Part shown: positions 1 to 8,913 of the stretch, in pieces | Position numbering within the stretch: the stretch's first letter is position 1 | Layout: each line of letters starts with the position of its first letter | Notes under the pieces: generated by a model | The model's input: only the letters and a program-made list of their open reading frames with translations | The model's database searches: none | Told to the model about the DNA's origin: nothing | Translations under genes and position numbers: made by a program | DNA from: Halomonas sp. H10-9-1 | Lineage (GTDB): Bacteria; Pseudomonadota; Gammaproteobacteria; Pseudomonadales; Halomonadaceae | Length of the DNA stretch: 64,000 nucleotides | NCBI RefSeq assembly: GCF_040147005.1 | Contig: NZ_JAMSHO010000001.1 | Location: 1,426,001 to 1,490,000 of the forward strand | Direction: 5' to 3'

Positions 1-39
1 TCCGCGCTTGTTGGTCAGGGTCAGCTTGCGTTGCGGCAC
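1..39 (-). CDS. npr: HPr-like phosphocarrier NPr, N-terminal fragment
   Basis: Only the first 13 codons are in the window, from a GTG start (VPQRKLTLTNKRG). The sequence resembles the N-terminus of HPr/NPr phosphocarriers, just before the active-site His region, which lies outside. An AAGGA Shine-Dalgarno sits in the 3' end of rapZ, and the start is two bases after the rapZ stop, so the two are co-transcribed. The order rpoN-hpf-ptsN-rapZ-npr is the classical nitrogen phosphotransferase locus, in which NPr passes phosphate to PtsN. The call rests on this short stretch plus context. Confidence 0.75.
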   Translation of the reverse strand, partial: MPQRKLTLTNKRG

Positions 40-41
40 GC

Positions 42-947
42 TCAACGTCCTTGATGCGATGTGACGTCGGGGTCTGGCAGGGTGTCCTGGGTGCCCAGCT
101 CGCGGTGGCGCAGGCGGACATGGGACTGGCCCTGCGCCAGGTGCATCGCCAGTCGCTCGGCGATATAGACCGAGCGATGCTGCCCGCCGGTGCAGCCGAT
201 GGCTACGGTCAGGTAGCTGCGATGGCTGGCCTCGTAGCTGGGTAGCCAGCGTGTCAGCCAGGCGTGGATATCCTCGAGCATCGCCTGGACCAGCGGGTAC
301 CCCTCGAGGAAGGCGATGATCTCGGGGTCCTGGCCAGTGAAGGGTCTCAGCCGCGGGTCCCAGTAGGGATTGGGCAGGCAGCGGGCGTCGAACACCAGGT
401 CGGCGTCGAGGGGTACGCCGCGCTTGAAACCGAAGGATTCCACGGTCAGGGTCAGCTGCTCCGGGCGATGCCGGGCCACCTGGTCAGCGATGCGGCCGCG
501 CAGTTCGTGCACCGACAGTCGTGAGGTATCGATCACCAGATCGGCCAGGTCACGGATCGCGGCCAGCGCCTGCTCCTCGGAGTCGATCGCCTCGCCCAGT
601 GTCATCTCGTTGCCCCGGGTCAGCGGATGGCGGCGCCGGGTGGCGGAGTAGCGCTCGATCAGGATGCGCGCATCGGTGGTCAGGTAGATCACCTGGCAAT
701 CGATGCCGCGTCCGCGTACCTCCTCGAGCAGGCTGGGAAAGCGTTTCAGGGCCTCGGGCAGGTTGCGTGCGTCGATGCTGACGGCGATGGAAGAGCGTGC
801 AGATTCGGGGTTGCCCAGCTCATCGATCAACGATCCCAGCAGCATGGCCGGCAGGTTGTCGATGGCGTAGTAGCCGAGATCCTCCAAGGCCTGTAGCGCG
901 ATCGACTTGCCGGAGCCGGAACGGCCGCTGATGATCACGAGCTGCAT
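42..947 (-). CDS. rapZ: RNase adapter / nucleotide-binding protein RapZ
   Basis: The 301-residue product has the usual family length. A Walker A loop (GRSGSGKS, residues 8-15) opens an N-terminal P-loop domain. The C-terminal domain carries GCTGGQHRS (about 251-259), typical of the RapZ/YvcJ family. In E. coli RapZ binds the small RNA GlmZ, directs RNase E to it and so controls glucosamine-6-phosphate synthase; that role is known for the family, not shown here. The gene sits between ptsN and npr in the same transcription unit. The ATG start is the first residue of the conserved MQLVIISG segment. Confidence 0.95.
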   Translation of the reverse strand: MQLVIISGRSGSGKSIALQALEDLGYYAIDNLPAMLLGSLIDELGNPESARSSIAVSIDARNLPEALKRFPSLLEEVRGRGIDCQVIYLTTDARILIERYSATRRRHPLTRGNEMTLGEAIDSEEQALAAIRDLADLVIDTSRLSVHELRGRIADQVARHRPEQLTLTVESFGFKRGVPLDADLVFDARCLPNPYWDPRLRPFTGQDPEIIAFLEGYPLVQAMLEDIHAWLTRWLPSYEASHRSYLTVAIGCTGGQHRSVYIAERLAMHLAQGQSHVRLRHRELGTQDTLPDPDVTSHQGR

Positions 948-973
948 GGGGGTCTCCTGGTCGGGGGGTGGCC

Positions 974-1441
974 TCAGCCCTGTCGTCGGATCGCCTCGAT
1001 CAGGCGCTCGTGGAGGTCGCGCTGGCTGTGGCTGCCGCGCAGCCGCGAACGGGTCTCGGCATCGTTCATGATGCCGGCGACCTCGGCCAGCAGCGCCAGG
1101 TGGGCGGCGTCGGCCTCCTCGGGGACCAGCAGCACGAACACCAGGTCCACCGGTTCGCCGTCGATGGCGTCGAAGTCCACCGGCTCGGCGAGCCTGAGGA
1201 AGGCGGCGACGGGTTCCTTGCAGTGGGGGCTGCGGGCATGGGGGATCGCCACGCCGTTGCCGATCCCCGTGCTGCCCAGGCGTTCACGGGCGATCAGGCG
1301 CGCGAAGACCTCCTGGCTGTCGAGGCTCGGCGTGTTCTGGGCAATGAAGGTGCTAAAGAACTCCAGTACCCTTTTCTTGCTTCCCCCGGGCACATCGAAG
1401 AGGGTGCGCTCGGGGGGCAGGATGGTTTCGAGAGATGACAT
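974..1441 (-). CDS. ptsN: Nitrogen-regulatory PTS EIIA component PtsN
   Basis: The 155-residue protein is a single EIIA(Ntr)/fructose-type domain. The phosphorylated histidine is His68 in VAIPHAR. It accepts phosphate from NPr and, in studied bacteria, regulates potassium uptake and sigma-54-linked metabolism instead of transporting sugar. The start MSSLETIL was chosen because upstream in-frame sequence overlaps hpf and is not PtsN-like. Only seven bases separate it from the hpf stop, and rapZ follows 26 bases downstream, so this is one operon. Confidence 0.95.
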   Translation of the reverse strand: MSSLETILPPERTLFDVPGGSKKRVLEFFSTFIAQNTPSLDSQEVFARLIARERLGSTGIGNGVAIPHARSPHCKEPVAAFLRLAEPVDFDAIDGEPVDLVFVLLVPEEADAAHLALLAEVAGIMNDAETRSRLRGSHSQRDLHERLIEAIRRQG

Positions 1442-1448
1442 CGTGGAC

Positions 1449-1757
1449 TCAGCGAGCGCCGGCGCCCTGGGCGCGGGCCTGGGCCTTCTCCTTGTGCTTG
1501 ACCAGCTGGCGGTCCAGCTTGTCAGCCAGGGCATCGATGGCGGCGTACATGTCGACATCCTGGGCTTCTGCATGCAGCTCGGCACCGGCAACATGCATGG
1601 TGCAGGCGGCGGACTGACGCTCCTTCTCGACAGACAGGGTCACCTGCACATTGGTGATGTTGTCATAATGGCGTTCCACGCGCGTCAGCTTCTCGTTGAC
1701 ATAGTCACGCAGGGCATCGGTCAGTTCCACATGAAGGCCGGTGATATTCACTTGCAT
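1449..1757 (-). CDS. hpf: Ribosome hibernation-promoting factor (short form)
   Basis: The 102-residue protein is the short HPF/YfiA type: a single ribosome-binding domain (MQVNITGLHVELTDALRDYV) with a charged, Ala/Lys-rich tail and no long-form dimerisation domain. It binds the 30S subunit and helps make inactive 100S ribosomes in stationary phase. A clear Shine-Dalgarno (AAGGAG) precedes the ATG. The gene lies directly after rpoN, as in many gammaproteobacteria. A longer in-frame extension upstream exists but runs through the duplicated rpoN tail and is not credible as coding. Confidence 0.95.
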   Translation of the reverse strand: MQVNITGLHVELTDALRDYVNEKLTRVERHYDNITNVQVTLSVEKERQSAACTMHVAGAELHAEAQDVDMYAAIDALADKLDRQLVKHKEKAQARAQGAGAR

Positions 1758-1903
1758 GACACGCTCCTTGCTCGATGGTTGTGATTCGATTGTAACCCTT
1801 TTTCCTGCCTTGCATACCCCCCGGCGGCCCCGGGGCGATTTCCCGCCATGTTCAAGGGGTTGAGCCGGTTGAACAGGGGATGATTTGCTGTCATACGCAC
1901 TCG

Positions 1904-2045
1904 GCGCAGTCGCTTGCGCTCGCTGGAGGAGGGGATGCCCATGGCCTCGCGGGTAAGCGTTGGAGAGCGCCACGGTGCGGCGTCGCACCGGGATCAGCGC
2001 AGTCGCTTGCGCTCGCTGGAGGAGGGGATGCCCATGGCCTCGCGG
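1904..2045. repeat. Partial tandem duplication of the rpoN 3' end
   Basis: Positions 1904-1952 are identical to 1997-2045, which encode the last 16 codons of rpoN (up to but not including its stop). Beyond this 49-base identity a diverged match continues (about 1972-1995 against 2055-2078), reaching back into the segment that encodes the RpoN box. An indel of about ten bases between the two parts breaks the reading frame of the outer copy, so it cannot encode a second RpoN tail. The outer copy lies between the rpoN stop and hpf. Confidence 0.9.
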
Positions 2046-3406
2046 TACTTGGCGACGGTGCGACGTGCGACCCGGATCCCGGCCTCGTCGAGCAGGCTGA
2101 CCAGCCGGCTGTCGGAGAGCGGCTTGTGTGGCGGCTCCTCCTGGATCAGCTTGCGGAGGCGGGCACGGATGGCGGTGCTGGAGTGGGCGTCGCCCTCGCT
2201 CTCGCCGCCGACCTGGCTGGAGAAGAAGTACTTGAGCTCAAACACCCCCCGCGGCGTGTGGATGAACTTCTGGGTGGTGACCCGCGAGATGGTGGATTCG
2301 TGCATCTCCACCGCCTGGGCGATATCGGCCAGGACGAGAGGCTTCATCGCCTCCTCTCCGTGCTCGAGGAAGTCGAGCTGGCGGGCGAGGATCTCGCGGC
2401 CGACTCGCAGCAGGGTGTCGTTGCGGCTGGACAGGCTCTTCATCAGCCAGCGCGCCTCCTGGAGGTGCTCCTTGAGGAACTGGTTGTCGCTGCTCTTGTC
2501 GGCGCGGCGCACCAGGGCCGCGTAATCGGGTTGGATGCGCAGTCGTGGCAGTGCCTCGGAGTTGAGCTCCACGTGCCAGCCACGCTGGTCGTGGAAGGCG
2601 ACCAGGTCGGGGGTCACATAGTCGTCGGTCACGCTGGCAAAGGCGCTGCCGGGCCGTGGATCCAGGCCTCGCACCAGGGCGATGGTGGCGTCGAGCGCGG
2701 CATCGTCCAGCCCCAGGCGTCGCTTGAGCAGGCGCCGGTCTCCGCCGGCCAGAGCCTCGAGGAACTGGCGTACCAGGCGCCGCGCCTGGGGCAGCAGCGG
2801 CGTGCCGTCGGGGAGGGTGGCGAGCTGCAGCTGCAGGCATTCGCGCAGGTCGCGGGCGAAGATGCCGGTGGGCTCGAACTGCTGCAGGCGCAGCAGCACC
2901 CGCTCCATCTCTTGGCTGCGCAGGTCGGCAAGCCCCTGCTGCCTCAGGCCGTCACGGATCTCGTCGAGGGGGGCGGTCAGGTAGCCGGCATCGTCCACGG
3001 CATCGATCAGGCTCTCGGCAATCTGGCGTGCCCGGGGTTCGAGGTCGCTCATCGCCAGCTGCCAGATGAGGTGGCCCTGGAGGCTCTGGCCCTGGGCCTG
3101 GCGCTCGAAGTCGGGGCCCTCGCCTCCGGCCGGTGCGCCCAGGTCCTGATAGGTATCGGACCAGTCGCTGTCGGTGGTGAGCTGTTCGGGAATCTCGCTT
3201 GCCCAGTCGTCTTCCGTGGGTTCCTGAGTGGCCTGCTCGCCAAACTCGTCGTCGAGCTCCAGCAGTGGGTTGCTCTCCATGGCCTGCTGGATCTCCTGGC
3301 GCAGGTCCAGGGTGGAGAGCTGCAGCAGGGCGATGGCCTGCTGCAACTGGGGTGTCATGGTCAGCTGAGTGCCGACCCGCAACTGCAGGGATGCCTTCAT
3401 GGCCAT
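1994..3406 (-). CDS. rpoN: RNA polymerase sigma-54 factor RpoN
   Basis: The 470-residue protein shows the full sigma-54 plan. A Gln/Leu-rich activator-contact region lies at about 1-50 (QLTMTPQLQQAIALLQ). An acidic linker follows, then the core-binding region, a helix-turn-helix, and the RpoN box ARRTVAKYRE (447-456) near the end. It directs RNA polymerase to -24/-12 promoters for nitrogen, motility and other genes and needs enhancer-binding proteins. AGGAGG stands nine bases before the first ATG; a second ATG two codons on is also possible. Its 3' end is partly duplicated just downstream. Confidence 0.98.
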   Translation of the reverse strand: MAMKASLQLRVGTQLTMTPQLQQAIALLQLSTLDLRQEIQQAMESNPLLELDDEFGEQATQEPTEDDWASEIPEQLTTDSDWSDTYQDLGAPAGGEGPDFERQAQGQSLQGHLIWQLAMSDLEPRARQIAESLIDAVDDAGYLTAPLDEIRDGLRQQGLADLRSQEMERVLLRLQQFEPTGIFARDLRECLQLQLATLPDGTPLLPQARRLVRQFLEALAGGDRRLLKRRLGLDDAALDATIALVRGLDPRPGSAFASVTDDYVTPDLVAFHDQRGWHVELNSEALPRLRIQPDYAALVRRADKSSDNQFLKEHLQEARWLMKSLSSRNDTLLRVGREILARQLDFLEHGEEAMKPLVLADIAQAVEMHESTISRVTTQKFIHTPRGVFELKYFFSSQVGGESEGDAHSSTAIRARLRKLIQEEPPHKPLSDSRLVSLLDEAGIRVARRTVAKYREAMGIPSSSERKRLR

Positions 3407-3439
3407 GGCAGGCGTCCTCCTGGCGTGTCGGAAAGCCTT

Positions 3440-3468
3440 ACCCTAGCCGCTGGTCTCGCAAGGTGCAA
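3440..3468 (-). promoter_or_regulatory. Predicted sigma-70 promoter for rpoN
   Basis: Read on the minus strand, TTGCAC and TAGGGT are separated by 17 bases and lie 34-62 bases upstream of the rpoN start, in the 143-base gap after lptB. Both hexamers differ moderately from consensus, so this is a reasonable but unproven promoter. Confidence 0.5.
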
Positions 3469-3549
3469 TACGATCTTAAGCAACAATCATGCCATTGGCG
3501 CGGGCGCGGCGTTCCATGAAGAGAGTGGGGCGCCCATGCGGGCCGGGGG

Positions 3550-4275
3550 TCACAGGCGGAAGTCTTCGCCGAGGTAGACCTCGCGCACCCTCTGGTTGGC
3601 GAGGATCGATTCGGCGTCGCCCTCGGCGATGATCTTGCCGTCGCCGACGATATAGGCGGTGTCGCAGATGTCGAGGGTCTCGCGGACGTTGTGGTCGGTG
3701 ATCAGCACGCCGATGCCCCGCGCCTTCAGCTGGCGGATGATGCCCTTGATCTCGCCCACCGAGATCGGGTCGACTCCGGCAAAGGGCTCGTCGAGCAGGA
3801 TAAAGGCGGGCTCCGTCGCCAGAGCCCTGGCAATCTCGACCCGGCGTCGCTCGCCGCCGGAGAGGCTCATGCCCGGGTTGTCGCGGATATGGGTGACGTG
3901 GAACTCCTCGAGCAGCTGCTCCAGGCGTGCCCGGCGGCCCTCCCGGTCGAGATCCTTGCGGGTCTCGAGGATGGCCATGATGTTGTCTGCCACCGACAGC
4001 TTGCGGAAGATCGAGGCCTCCTGGGGCAGGTAGCCAATCCCCGCCCGGGCCCGCTCGTGCATGGCGGCGCGCGAGAGGTCCAGGTCATCGATGGCCACCG
4101 AGCCGGCATCGGCGCGTACCAGCCCCACGATCATGTAGAAGGAGGTGGTCTTGCCGGCGCCGTTGGGGCCCAGCAGTCCGACGATGCTGCCCTGACGGAT
4201 CGACAGGCCGATGTCCTGAACCACGCGGCGGCGCTTGTAGCTCTTGGCGAGATGACGGGCGTGAAGGGTCTTCAT
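3550..4275 (-). CDS. lptB: LPS export ABC transporter ATPase LptB
   Basis: The 241-residue ABC ATPase carries Walker [10 protein letters not shown] (36-44), signature LSGGE (138-142), Walker B LLDEP (Asp162, Glu163) and the switch His in ITDHNV. It powers LptFG extraction of lipopolysaccharide from the inner membrane and its delivery along the LptC-LptA bridge. The ATG at [16 protein letters not shown] matches the family start; the longer open frame upstream overlaps lptA in another frame. It lies eight bases after lptA in the lptC-lptA-lptB unit. Confidence 0.97.
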   Translation of the reverse strand: MKTLHARHLAKSYKRRRVVQDIGLSIRQGSIVGLLGPNGAGKTTSFYMIVGLVRADAGSVAIDDLDLSRAAMHERARAGIGYLPQEASIFRKLSVADNIMAILETRKDLDREGRRARLEQLLEEFHVTHIRDNPGMSLSGGERRRVEIARALATEPAFILLDEPFAGVDPISVGEIKGIIRQLKARGIGVLITDHNVRETLDICDTAYIVGDGKIIAEGDAESILANQRVREVYLGEDFRL

Positions 4276-4283
4276 GAACGTCC

Positions 4284-4808
4284 TTACTGCTGTTCCGGCT
4301 GGAGCGTCATGCGGATGCGCTGGTTGCCCTCGACGCCCTCGGCATCGGCGCGGGCCTGCACCACGCGGCGGTCGAGGAAGTACTCCAGATACCCCCCCTC
4401 GAAGGTGTCGCCGCCCTGGTGGAGCTCGGCGCGATCGATCAGCTCCACGCGCCGCTCGGCCACATGATAGATGACGGTGCGTCCCCATCCCTTGACGACC
4501 GGCTCGGTGGGGTCGGGTTGCTGCTCGAGGTAGGCCCGCTCGCCGGTGGCGGTGGCCAGGGAGAGCTCACCGGCCGCGTTGCGGCGGATCTCCACCCGGT
4601 TGCCGGTCAGGCGCATGCTGCCCTGGCGGATATCCACGTTGCCGGTATACACGGCGGTACCGGCGCGGTCGTCCAGGTCGAGGCGGTCCGCCTCGACCAG
4701 GATAGGCGCATTGGCATCCTGGTTCTGAGACTGGGCCTGGCTGGCCGGGGCGACAGCCAGTGCCAGCAGCAGCACATAGGCCAGCGTGGGGAGCAGGGGG
4801 CGCGTCAT
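4284..4808 (-). CDS. lptA: LPS transport periplasmic protein LptA
   Basis: The 174-residue protein begins with a Sec signal peptide, probable cleavage after Ala25 (PASQA-Q). The mature part is one OstA-like beta-jellyroll domain ([20 protein letters not shown]). LptA forms the periplasmic bridge carrying lipopolysaccharide between LptC and LptD. Its start overlaps the lptC stop by four bases (ATGA), indicating translational coupling. The C-terminus ends in a Gln-rich tail (LQPEQQ), as in homologues. Confidence 0.96.
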   Translation of the reverse strand: MTRPLLPTLAYVLLLALAVAPASQAQSQNQDANAPILVEADRLDLDDRAGTAVYTGNVDIRQGSMRLTGNRVEIRRNAAGELSLATATGERAYLEQQPDPTEPVVKGWGRTVIYHVAERRVELIDRAELHQGGDTFEGGYLEYFLDRRVVQARADAEGVEGNQRIRMTLQPEQQ

Positions 4809-5389
4809 GACGAGGACTCCTCGGATGTCTCGGGCGGATGGTGGCCGCGCACATTGTCGGTCAGGCGCGCCCGGTTGTCATCGAGCCAGGCGTCGAAACG
4901 CTCGCCGCTCACCTGCTGTGGCGGCTGGTGCAGCGTCGCCGGGGTGGTGCTCCAGGCGTGGCCTGTGTCGGCATCGTAGTGCAGCGTCTCGGTCTCGAGC
5001 CGCCAGCGCTCGGCGGGAGCCTGCAGGCGGGCCTCACCGTCGAGCAGCAGCGGATTGCCCCCGGGGCCCAGTTCGCCGCGCTCGGCCTCGGCCAGCCACA
5101 GTCGGCCGTCGCGGTCGTGGAGCCGGGCCAGCGGAGTTTCCAGGCGGATCACGTCGTCCACCGGGGTGTGGACCAGGCGTGGCGTGGTCACCCTCTGGTG
5201 CGGCCGGCCTTCGGTGTCGAAGCGCGTGAGGCGTGCGTTCTCGAGGTAGAAGTCTGGCTCGCCCGCAGCGTCGCGCGGTACCTGGCCGGTGGGGGTGGGG
5301 GTGTGCTGGTCGAGCAGCGCCAGGCCCCCACCCAGGGCCAGCAGCAGCAGGGTCAGCCAGGTGCGAAAGCCAGGACGCGGTAGGGCCAT
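4805..5389 (-). CDS. lptC: LPS export system protein LptC
   Basis: The 194-residue bitopic membrane protein has one N-terminal transmembrane helix (about residues 11-27, WLTLLLLALGGGLALL) and a periplasmic LptC/OstA-like domain (DFYLENARLTRFDTEGRPH). It joins the LptBFG transporter to LptA. The ATG at MALPRPGF was chosen because sequence further upstream lies inside kdsC in another frame. It starts four bases after the kdsC stop and overlaps lptA by four bases. Confidence 0.94.
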   Translation of the reverse strand: MALPRPGFRTWLTLLLLALGGGLALLDQHTPTPTGQVPRDAAGEPDFYLENARLTRFDTEGRPHQRVTTPRLVHTPVDDVIRLETPLARLHDRDGRLWLAEAERGELGPGGNPLLLDGEARLQAPAERWRLETETLHYDADTGHAWSTTPATLHQPPQQVSGERFDAWLDDNRARLTDNVRGHHPPETSEESSS

Positions 5390-5393
5390 GGGC

Positions 5394-5951
5394 TCAGCCG
5401 GCTCCGTGGACGTAGGTGTCGGTGACCGCGTCCCAGTGGCCCTGGGCGCGCAGCAGGGTGTCGCTGATCTCACGGGCCGCACCCTGGCCACCGCTGCGCT
5501 CGGTGACCCAGTCCGCATGCTGCTGGATATAGGCCGGTGCGTTGGGCACGCTGATGCCCACGCCGGCACGACGGATGGCGCCGATATCGGGCATGTCATC
5601 GCCGCAGTAGGCCACCTGCTCGAACTCCAGGCCCAGGCGTGCGGTGAGCTCCCGCAGCACCGGCAGTTTCTTCTCGACGCCCTGGAAGACATGCTGGATG
5701 CCCAGGGCGGCGGCGCGGCGACTCACGGTGGGGGAGTCGCGGCCGGTGATCAGCGCGACCTGGATCCCGGCACGCTTGAGCAGCTTGAGGCCGTGGCCAT
5801 CCTGGACATTGAAGGCCTTGATCTCGATGCCGTCGGCCTGGAAGTAGAGCTGGCCGTCGGTGAGCACGCCATCGACGTCCAGTGCGAGCAGGCGGATACG
5901 GCGCAGGCGGTCGGTCAGCAGCGGGTCCTGCAGGGGGGAGGTGTGGGTCAT
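5394..5951 (-). CDS. kdsC: 3-deoxy-D-manno-octulosonate 8-phosphate phosphatase KdsC
   Basis: This 185-residue HAD-superfamily phosphatase has the nucleophile motif DVDGVLTDG (Asp25, Asp27) and the metal-binding motif YCGDDMPD. It dephosphorylates KDO-8-phosphate in synthesis of the KDO sugars of the lipopolysaccharide inner core, acting as a cytosolic tetramer with no cap domain. It lies between kdsD, the first enzyme of the same pathway, and lptC, the usual order. Confidence 0.97.
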   Translation of the reverse strand: MTHTSPLQDPLLTDRLRRIRLLALDVDGVLTDGQLYFQADGIEIKAFNVQDGHGLKLLKRAGIQVALITGRDSPTVSRRAAALGIQHVFQGVEKKLPVLRELTARLGLEFEQVAYCGDDMPDIGAIRRAGVGISVPNAPAYIQQHADWVTERSGGQGAAREISDTLLRAQGHWDAVTDTYVHGAG

Positions 5952-5972
5952 GGGGGCTCCATGTCGTTGGGG

Positions 5973-6962
5973 TCAGATCACGCCACTGGCGAGCAGGTCG
6001 TGCATATGCAGGGCGCCCACCGGGCGCCCCTCGTCATCGACCACGGCCAGGGCGGAGATGCGGTGGTCTTCCATCAGGCTTACCGCCTCGGCGGCCAGGG
6101 TCTCCGGGGCGACGCGCTTGCCGGGGCAGGTCATCACCTCGTCCACGCTCAGGCCGGTGAGATCGCTGTGCTGGTCCAGGGTGCGGCGCAGGTCGCCATC
6201 GGTATAGACCCCGGCGAGGCGGCCGTCGGGGGCCACCACGCAGGTGAAGCCGAGCCCCTGTCGGGTGATCTCCAGCAGGGCGTCGCGCAGGGGGCTGCCC
6301 AGTGCCACCCGGGGCAGCCTGTCGCCCGAGTGCATCAGGTCGCCAACGCGCAGCAGTAGCCGCTTGCCGAGGCTGCCACCGGGGTGGGAAAGGGCGAAGT
6401 CCTCGGCAGTGAAGCCGCGTGACTCCAGCAGCGCCACGGCCAGGGCATCCCCCATGGCCAGGGCGGCGGTGGTGGAGGCGGTGGGGGCCAGGTCGAGAGG
6501 ACAGGCCTCGCGTTCGACGCCGACATCGAGATGCGCATCGGCATGGCGGGCCAGGCTCGAGGCCGGGCGACCGGTCATGCTGATCAGCGGCACCTTCATG
6601 CGCTTGAGCAGCGGCAGCAGGGCGGTCACCTCGGCGGTCTCGCCCGAGTTGGAGAGGGCCAGCACCACATCCCCGGGCGTGATCATGCCCAAGTCGCCGT
6701 GACTGGCCTCGCCGGGATGCACGAAGAAGGCCGGCGTGCCGGTACTGGCCAGGGTGGCGGCGATCTTGCCCGCGATATGGCCTGACTTGCCCATGCCGGT
6801 GACCACCACGCGACCGCGGCAGGCCAGGATCAGTTCGCAGGCGCGGTCGAAGGCGTCGTCGAGGCGCGCCACCAGGGCGCCGACGGCCTGCTGCTCGAGG
6901 CGCAGGGTGCGGCGGGCGCTGTCACGGAGGGCCGGACCGGCCGGGGGGGTGTCGGATGTCAT
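5973..6962 (-). CDS. kdsD: Arabinose-5-phosphate isomerase KdsD
   Basis: The 329-residue protein has an N-terminal SIS sugar-isomerase domain (VVVTGMGKSGHIAGKI; SNSGET) and two C-terminal CBS domains (about 205-325). It converts ribulose-5-phosphate to arabinose-5-phosphate, the committed substrate for KDO. The start MTSDTPPAG was chosen because the longer frame would run into the exchanger gene upstream; it begins 32 bases after that gene's stop. The yrbG-kdsD-kdsC-lptCAB order is conserved in enteric bacteria and pseudomonads. Confidence 0.96.
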   Translation of the reverse strand: MTSDTPPAGPALRDSARRTLRLEQQAVGALVARLDDAFDRACELILACRGRVVVTGMGKSGHIAGKIAATLASTGTPAFFVHPGEASHGDLGMITPGDVVLALSNSGETAEVTALLPLLKRMKVPLISMTGRPASSLARHADAHLDVGVEREACPLDLAPTASTTAALAMGDALAVALLESRGFTAEDFALSHPGGSLGKRLLLRVGDLMHSGDRLPRVALGSPLRDALLEITRQGLGFTCVVAPDGRLAGVYTDGDLRRTLDQHSDLTGLSVDEVMTCPGKRVAPETLAAEAVSLMEDHRISALAVVDDEGRPVGALHMHDLLASGVI

Positions 6963-6994
6963 GGTGTCGATTGTTGCCTGTTGCGGGGAATCAC

Positions 6995-7951
6995 TCAAGG
7001 GCCGTTGCCCAGACTGGCCATGCCGAGCCAGGCCAGGTAGCCGAAATAGGTGGCGGCCAGCGCCGCGCCGGGGAGCCGGCCCAGGTGGTTGCGGCGGTGC
7101 CACAGCAGCAGGGCGCCGAGCGCCAGGGTCAGCAGCAGTAGCAGGGGGTAGTCACGCTCGCCGGCGGCGGGGTCGGTCGCGCCCGGGGCGAGCAGGCCGG
7201 GGATCGGCAGCACCGCCAGCAGGTTGAAGAGGTTGGAGCCGATGATGTTGCCGATGGCCAGGTCGTGGTGCCGCTTGAGGGCGCTGGCTATGCAGGCCAC
7301 CAGTTCGGGCAGGCTGGTACCGATGGCGACGATGGTCAGGCCGATGACCAGCTCGCTGATCCCCATGCTGCGGGCCAGTTCGCTGGCTCCCCACACCAGG
7401 CCCCGGGAGCCGGCGACCATCACCGCGAGTGTCACCACCAGCCACAGCAGCGCACGCGCCAGCGTCATGTCGGGGATCTCCCCCGAGACGGCTTCCTCGG
7501 CGTCCGGGGTATCGGCACGGAACAGCCACCACAGGCTGAACACCAGCAGGGCGATGAGCAGTGCGGCATCCAGGCGCCCCAGGTGGCCATTGGCCAGGGT
7601 GTAACCGGCGAGCCCGGTGGCACCGAGCAGCAGCGGCAGCTCGCGGCGCACGATGGAGAAGCGTACCGGGATCGGCACCACCAGCGCGGTGATGCCCAGC
7701 ACCAGGCCGATATTGGCGATGTTGGAGCCCAGGGCGTTGCCGGTGGCGAGGTCGGGAATGCCGTCCAGGGACGCCATCAGCGAGACCACGATCTCGGGCG
7801 CCGAGGTGCCCAGGGCGACGATGGTCATGCCCACCAGCAGCGTGCTCATGCCGGCACGGCGGGCGGTGGCGGCCGCCGCGCCGACGAAGTGGTCGGCGCT
7901 CCACAGCAGGGCCACGAGGCCCAGGGCGACGGCGATCAGGGGAAGCAGCAT
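6995..7951 (-). CDS. Calcium/sodium antiporter of the CaCA family (YrbG-like)
   Basis: The 318-residue integral membrane protein has two homologous halves, each with the CaCA alpha-repeat signature: ALGTSAPE (47-53) and AIGTSLPE in the second half. About ten hydrophobic helices are visible, split by a short acidic cytoplasmic loop (FRADTPDAEEAVSGEIPD). The family exchanges Na+ or H+ for Ca2+ or a related cation; the substrate here is not known. It heads the leftward KDO/LPS-transport operon, as yrbG does in E. coli, and is divergent from mlaF across 149 bases. Confidence 0.93.
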   Translation of the reverse strand: MLLPLIAVALGLVALLWSADHFVGAAAATARRAGMSTLLVGMTIVALGTSAPEIVVSLMASLDGIPDLATGNALGSNIANIGLVLGITALVVPIPVRFSIVRRELPLLLGATGLAGYTLANGHLGRLDAALLIALLVFSLWWLFRADTPDAEEAVSGEIPDMTLARALLWLVVTLAVMVAGSRGLVWGASELARSMGISELVIGLTIVAIGTSLPELVACIASALKRHHDLAIGNIIGSNLFNLLAVLPIPGLLAPGATDPAAGERDYPLLLLLTLALGALLLWHRRNHLGRLPGAALAATYFGYLAWLGMASLGNGP

Positions 7952-8100
7952 GGGATATCGACTCGTTCGGCCAGTGTCGGAAGGGCGCCATTAAACGTGC
8001 TGGCCAGCAGTGGTGCAAGCCGGGTGGACGGCATCGGGCTGGCACCCGGCAGGGCAGTTAGGATACGATGTTCGATAATTTTACTGGGATGGCTGAGCCA

Positions 8101-8913
8101 ATGAGTGACACTCCCTTCGTGGCAGTGGAGGGGCTGCATTTCGCGCGTGGCGACAAGGAGATATTCCGCGGCGTCGACATGACGATCCAGCGAGGCGGCA
8201 TCACCGCCATCATGGGCCCCAGCGGCAGTGGCAAGACCACCCTGCTCAAGCTGGTCGGTGGCCAGCTCATGCCCGACGCCGGACGAGTGCTGATCGAGGG
8301 CCAGGATGTGCACCGCCAGTCGCGCAAGGCGCTGTTCTCCATGCGCCGACGCATGGGCATGCTGTTCCAGAGCGGCGCGCTGTTCTCCGACCTCAGCGTG
8401 TTCGAGAACGTGGCCTTCCCGCTGCGGGTGCATACCGACCTGCCGGGCAGCATGGTTCGCGACCTGGTGCTGATGAAGCTTGAGGCGGTGGGGTTGCGCG
8501 GTGCCCGGGAGCTGATGCCCTCGGAACTCTCCGGGGGCATGGCGCGCCGGGTGGCCCTGGCCCGGGCCATCGCCCTGGATCCCGAGCTGATCCTCTATGA
8601 CGAGCCGTTCGTCGGCCAGGACCCGATCTCCATGGGGGTGCTGGTGCAGCTGATCAAGCGCCTCAACCAGGCGCTGGGCCTGACCTCCATCGTGGTCTCC
8701 CACGATATCAAGGAGACCCTGAGCATCGCCGACTACGTCTACGTGATCGCCAATGGCCAGGTGATGGCCCACGGCACGCCCAAGAGCCTCGACGTGGACC
8801 AGGACCCCCGGGTCAGCCAGTTCGTCCACGGCGAGCCCGATGGGCCGGTGCCCTTCCACTACCCGGCGGTGGACTTCGTCAGCGACATGCTCAGCCCGGG
8901 AGGCCCACGATGA
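8101..8913 (+). CDS. mlaF: Phospholipid transport ABC ATPase MlaF
   Basis: This roughly 270-residue ABC ATPase has Walker [10 protein letters not shown] (39-47), an LSGGM signature and Walker B LILYDEPF. It drives the MlaFEDB complex, which moves phospholipids between the inner membrane and periplasmic MlaC to keep the outer membrane asymmetric. I chose [11 protein letters not shown] as start; in-frame ATGs 11 and 4 codons earlier are possible and none has a strong Shine-Dalgarno. It opens a compact operon mlaF-E-D-C-B-ibaG-murA. Confidence 0.95.
   Translation: MSDTPFVAVEGLHFARGDKEIFRGVDMTIQRGGITAIMGPSGSGKTTLLKLVGGQLMPDAGRVLIEGQDVHRQSRKALFSMRRRMGMLFQSGALFSDLSVFENVAFPLRVHTDLPGSMVRDLVLMKLEAVGLRGARELMPSELSGGMARRVALARAIALDPELILYDEPFVGQDPISMGVLVQLIKRLNQALGLTSIVVSHDIKETLSIADYVYVIANGQVMAHGTPKSLDVDQDPRVSQFVHGEPDGPVPFHYPAVDFVSDMLSPGGPR

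Noticed and set aside
1449..1988. A longer hpf with a VRRRTVA N-terminal extension
   Set aside because: The extension is the frame-shifted rpoN duplicate. The short start has a strong Shine-Dalgarno and the right HPF N-terminus.
1880..3577. A 565-codon plus-strand frame over rpoN
   Set aside because: It is antisense to a complete sigma-54 gene and its start lies in the duplicated rpoN tail.
8040..8057. A sigma-54-like TGGCAC site before mlaF
   Set aside because: The -24 half matches, but the -12 half reads AGGGCA and lacks the TTGC core at the required spacing.
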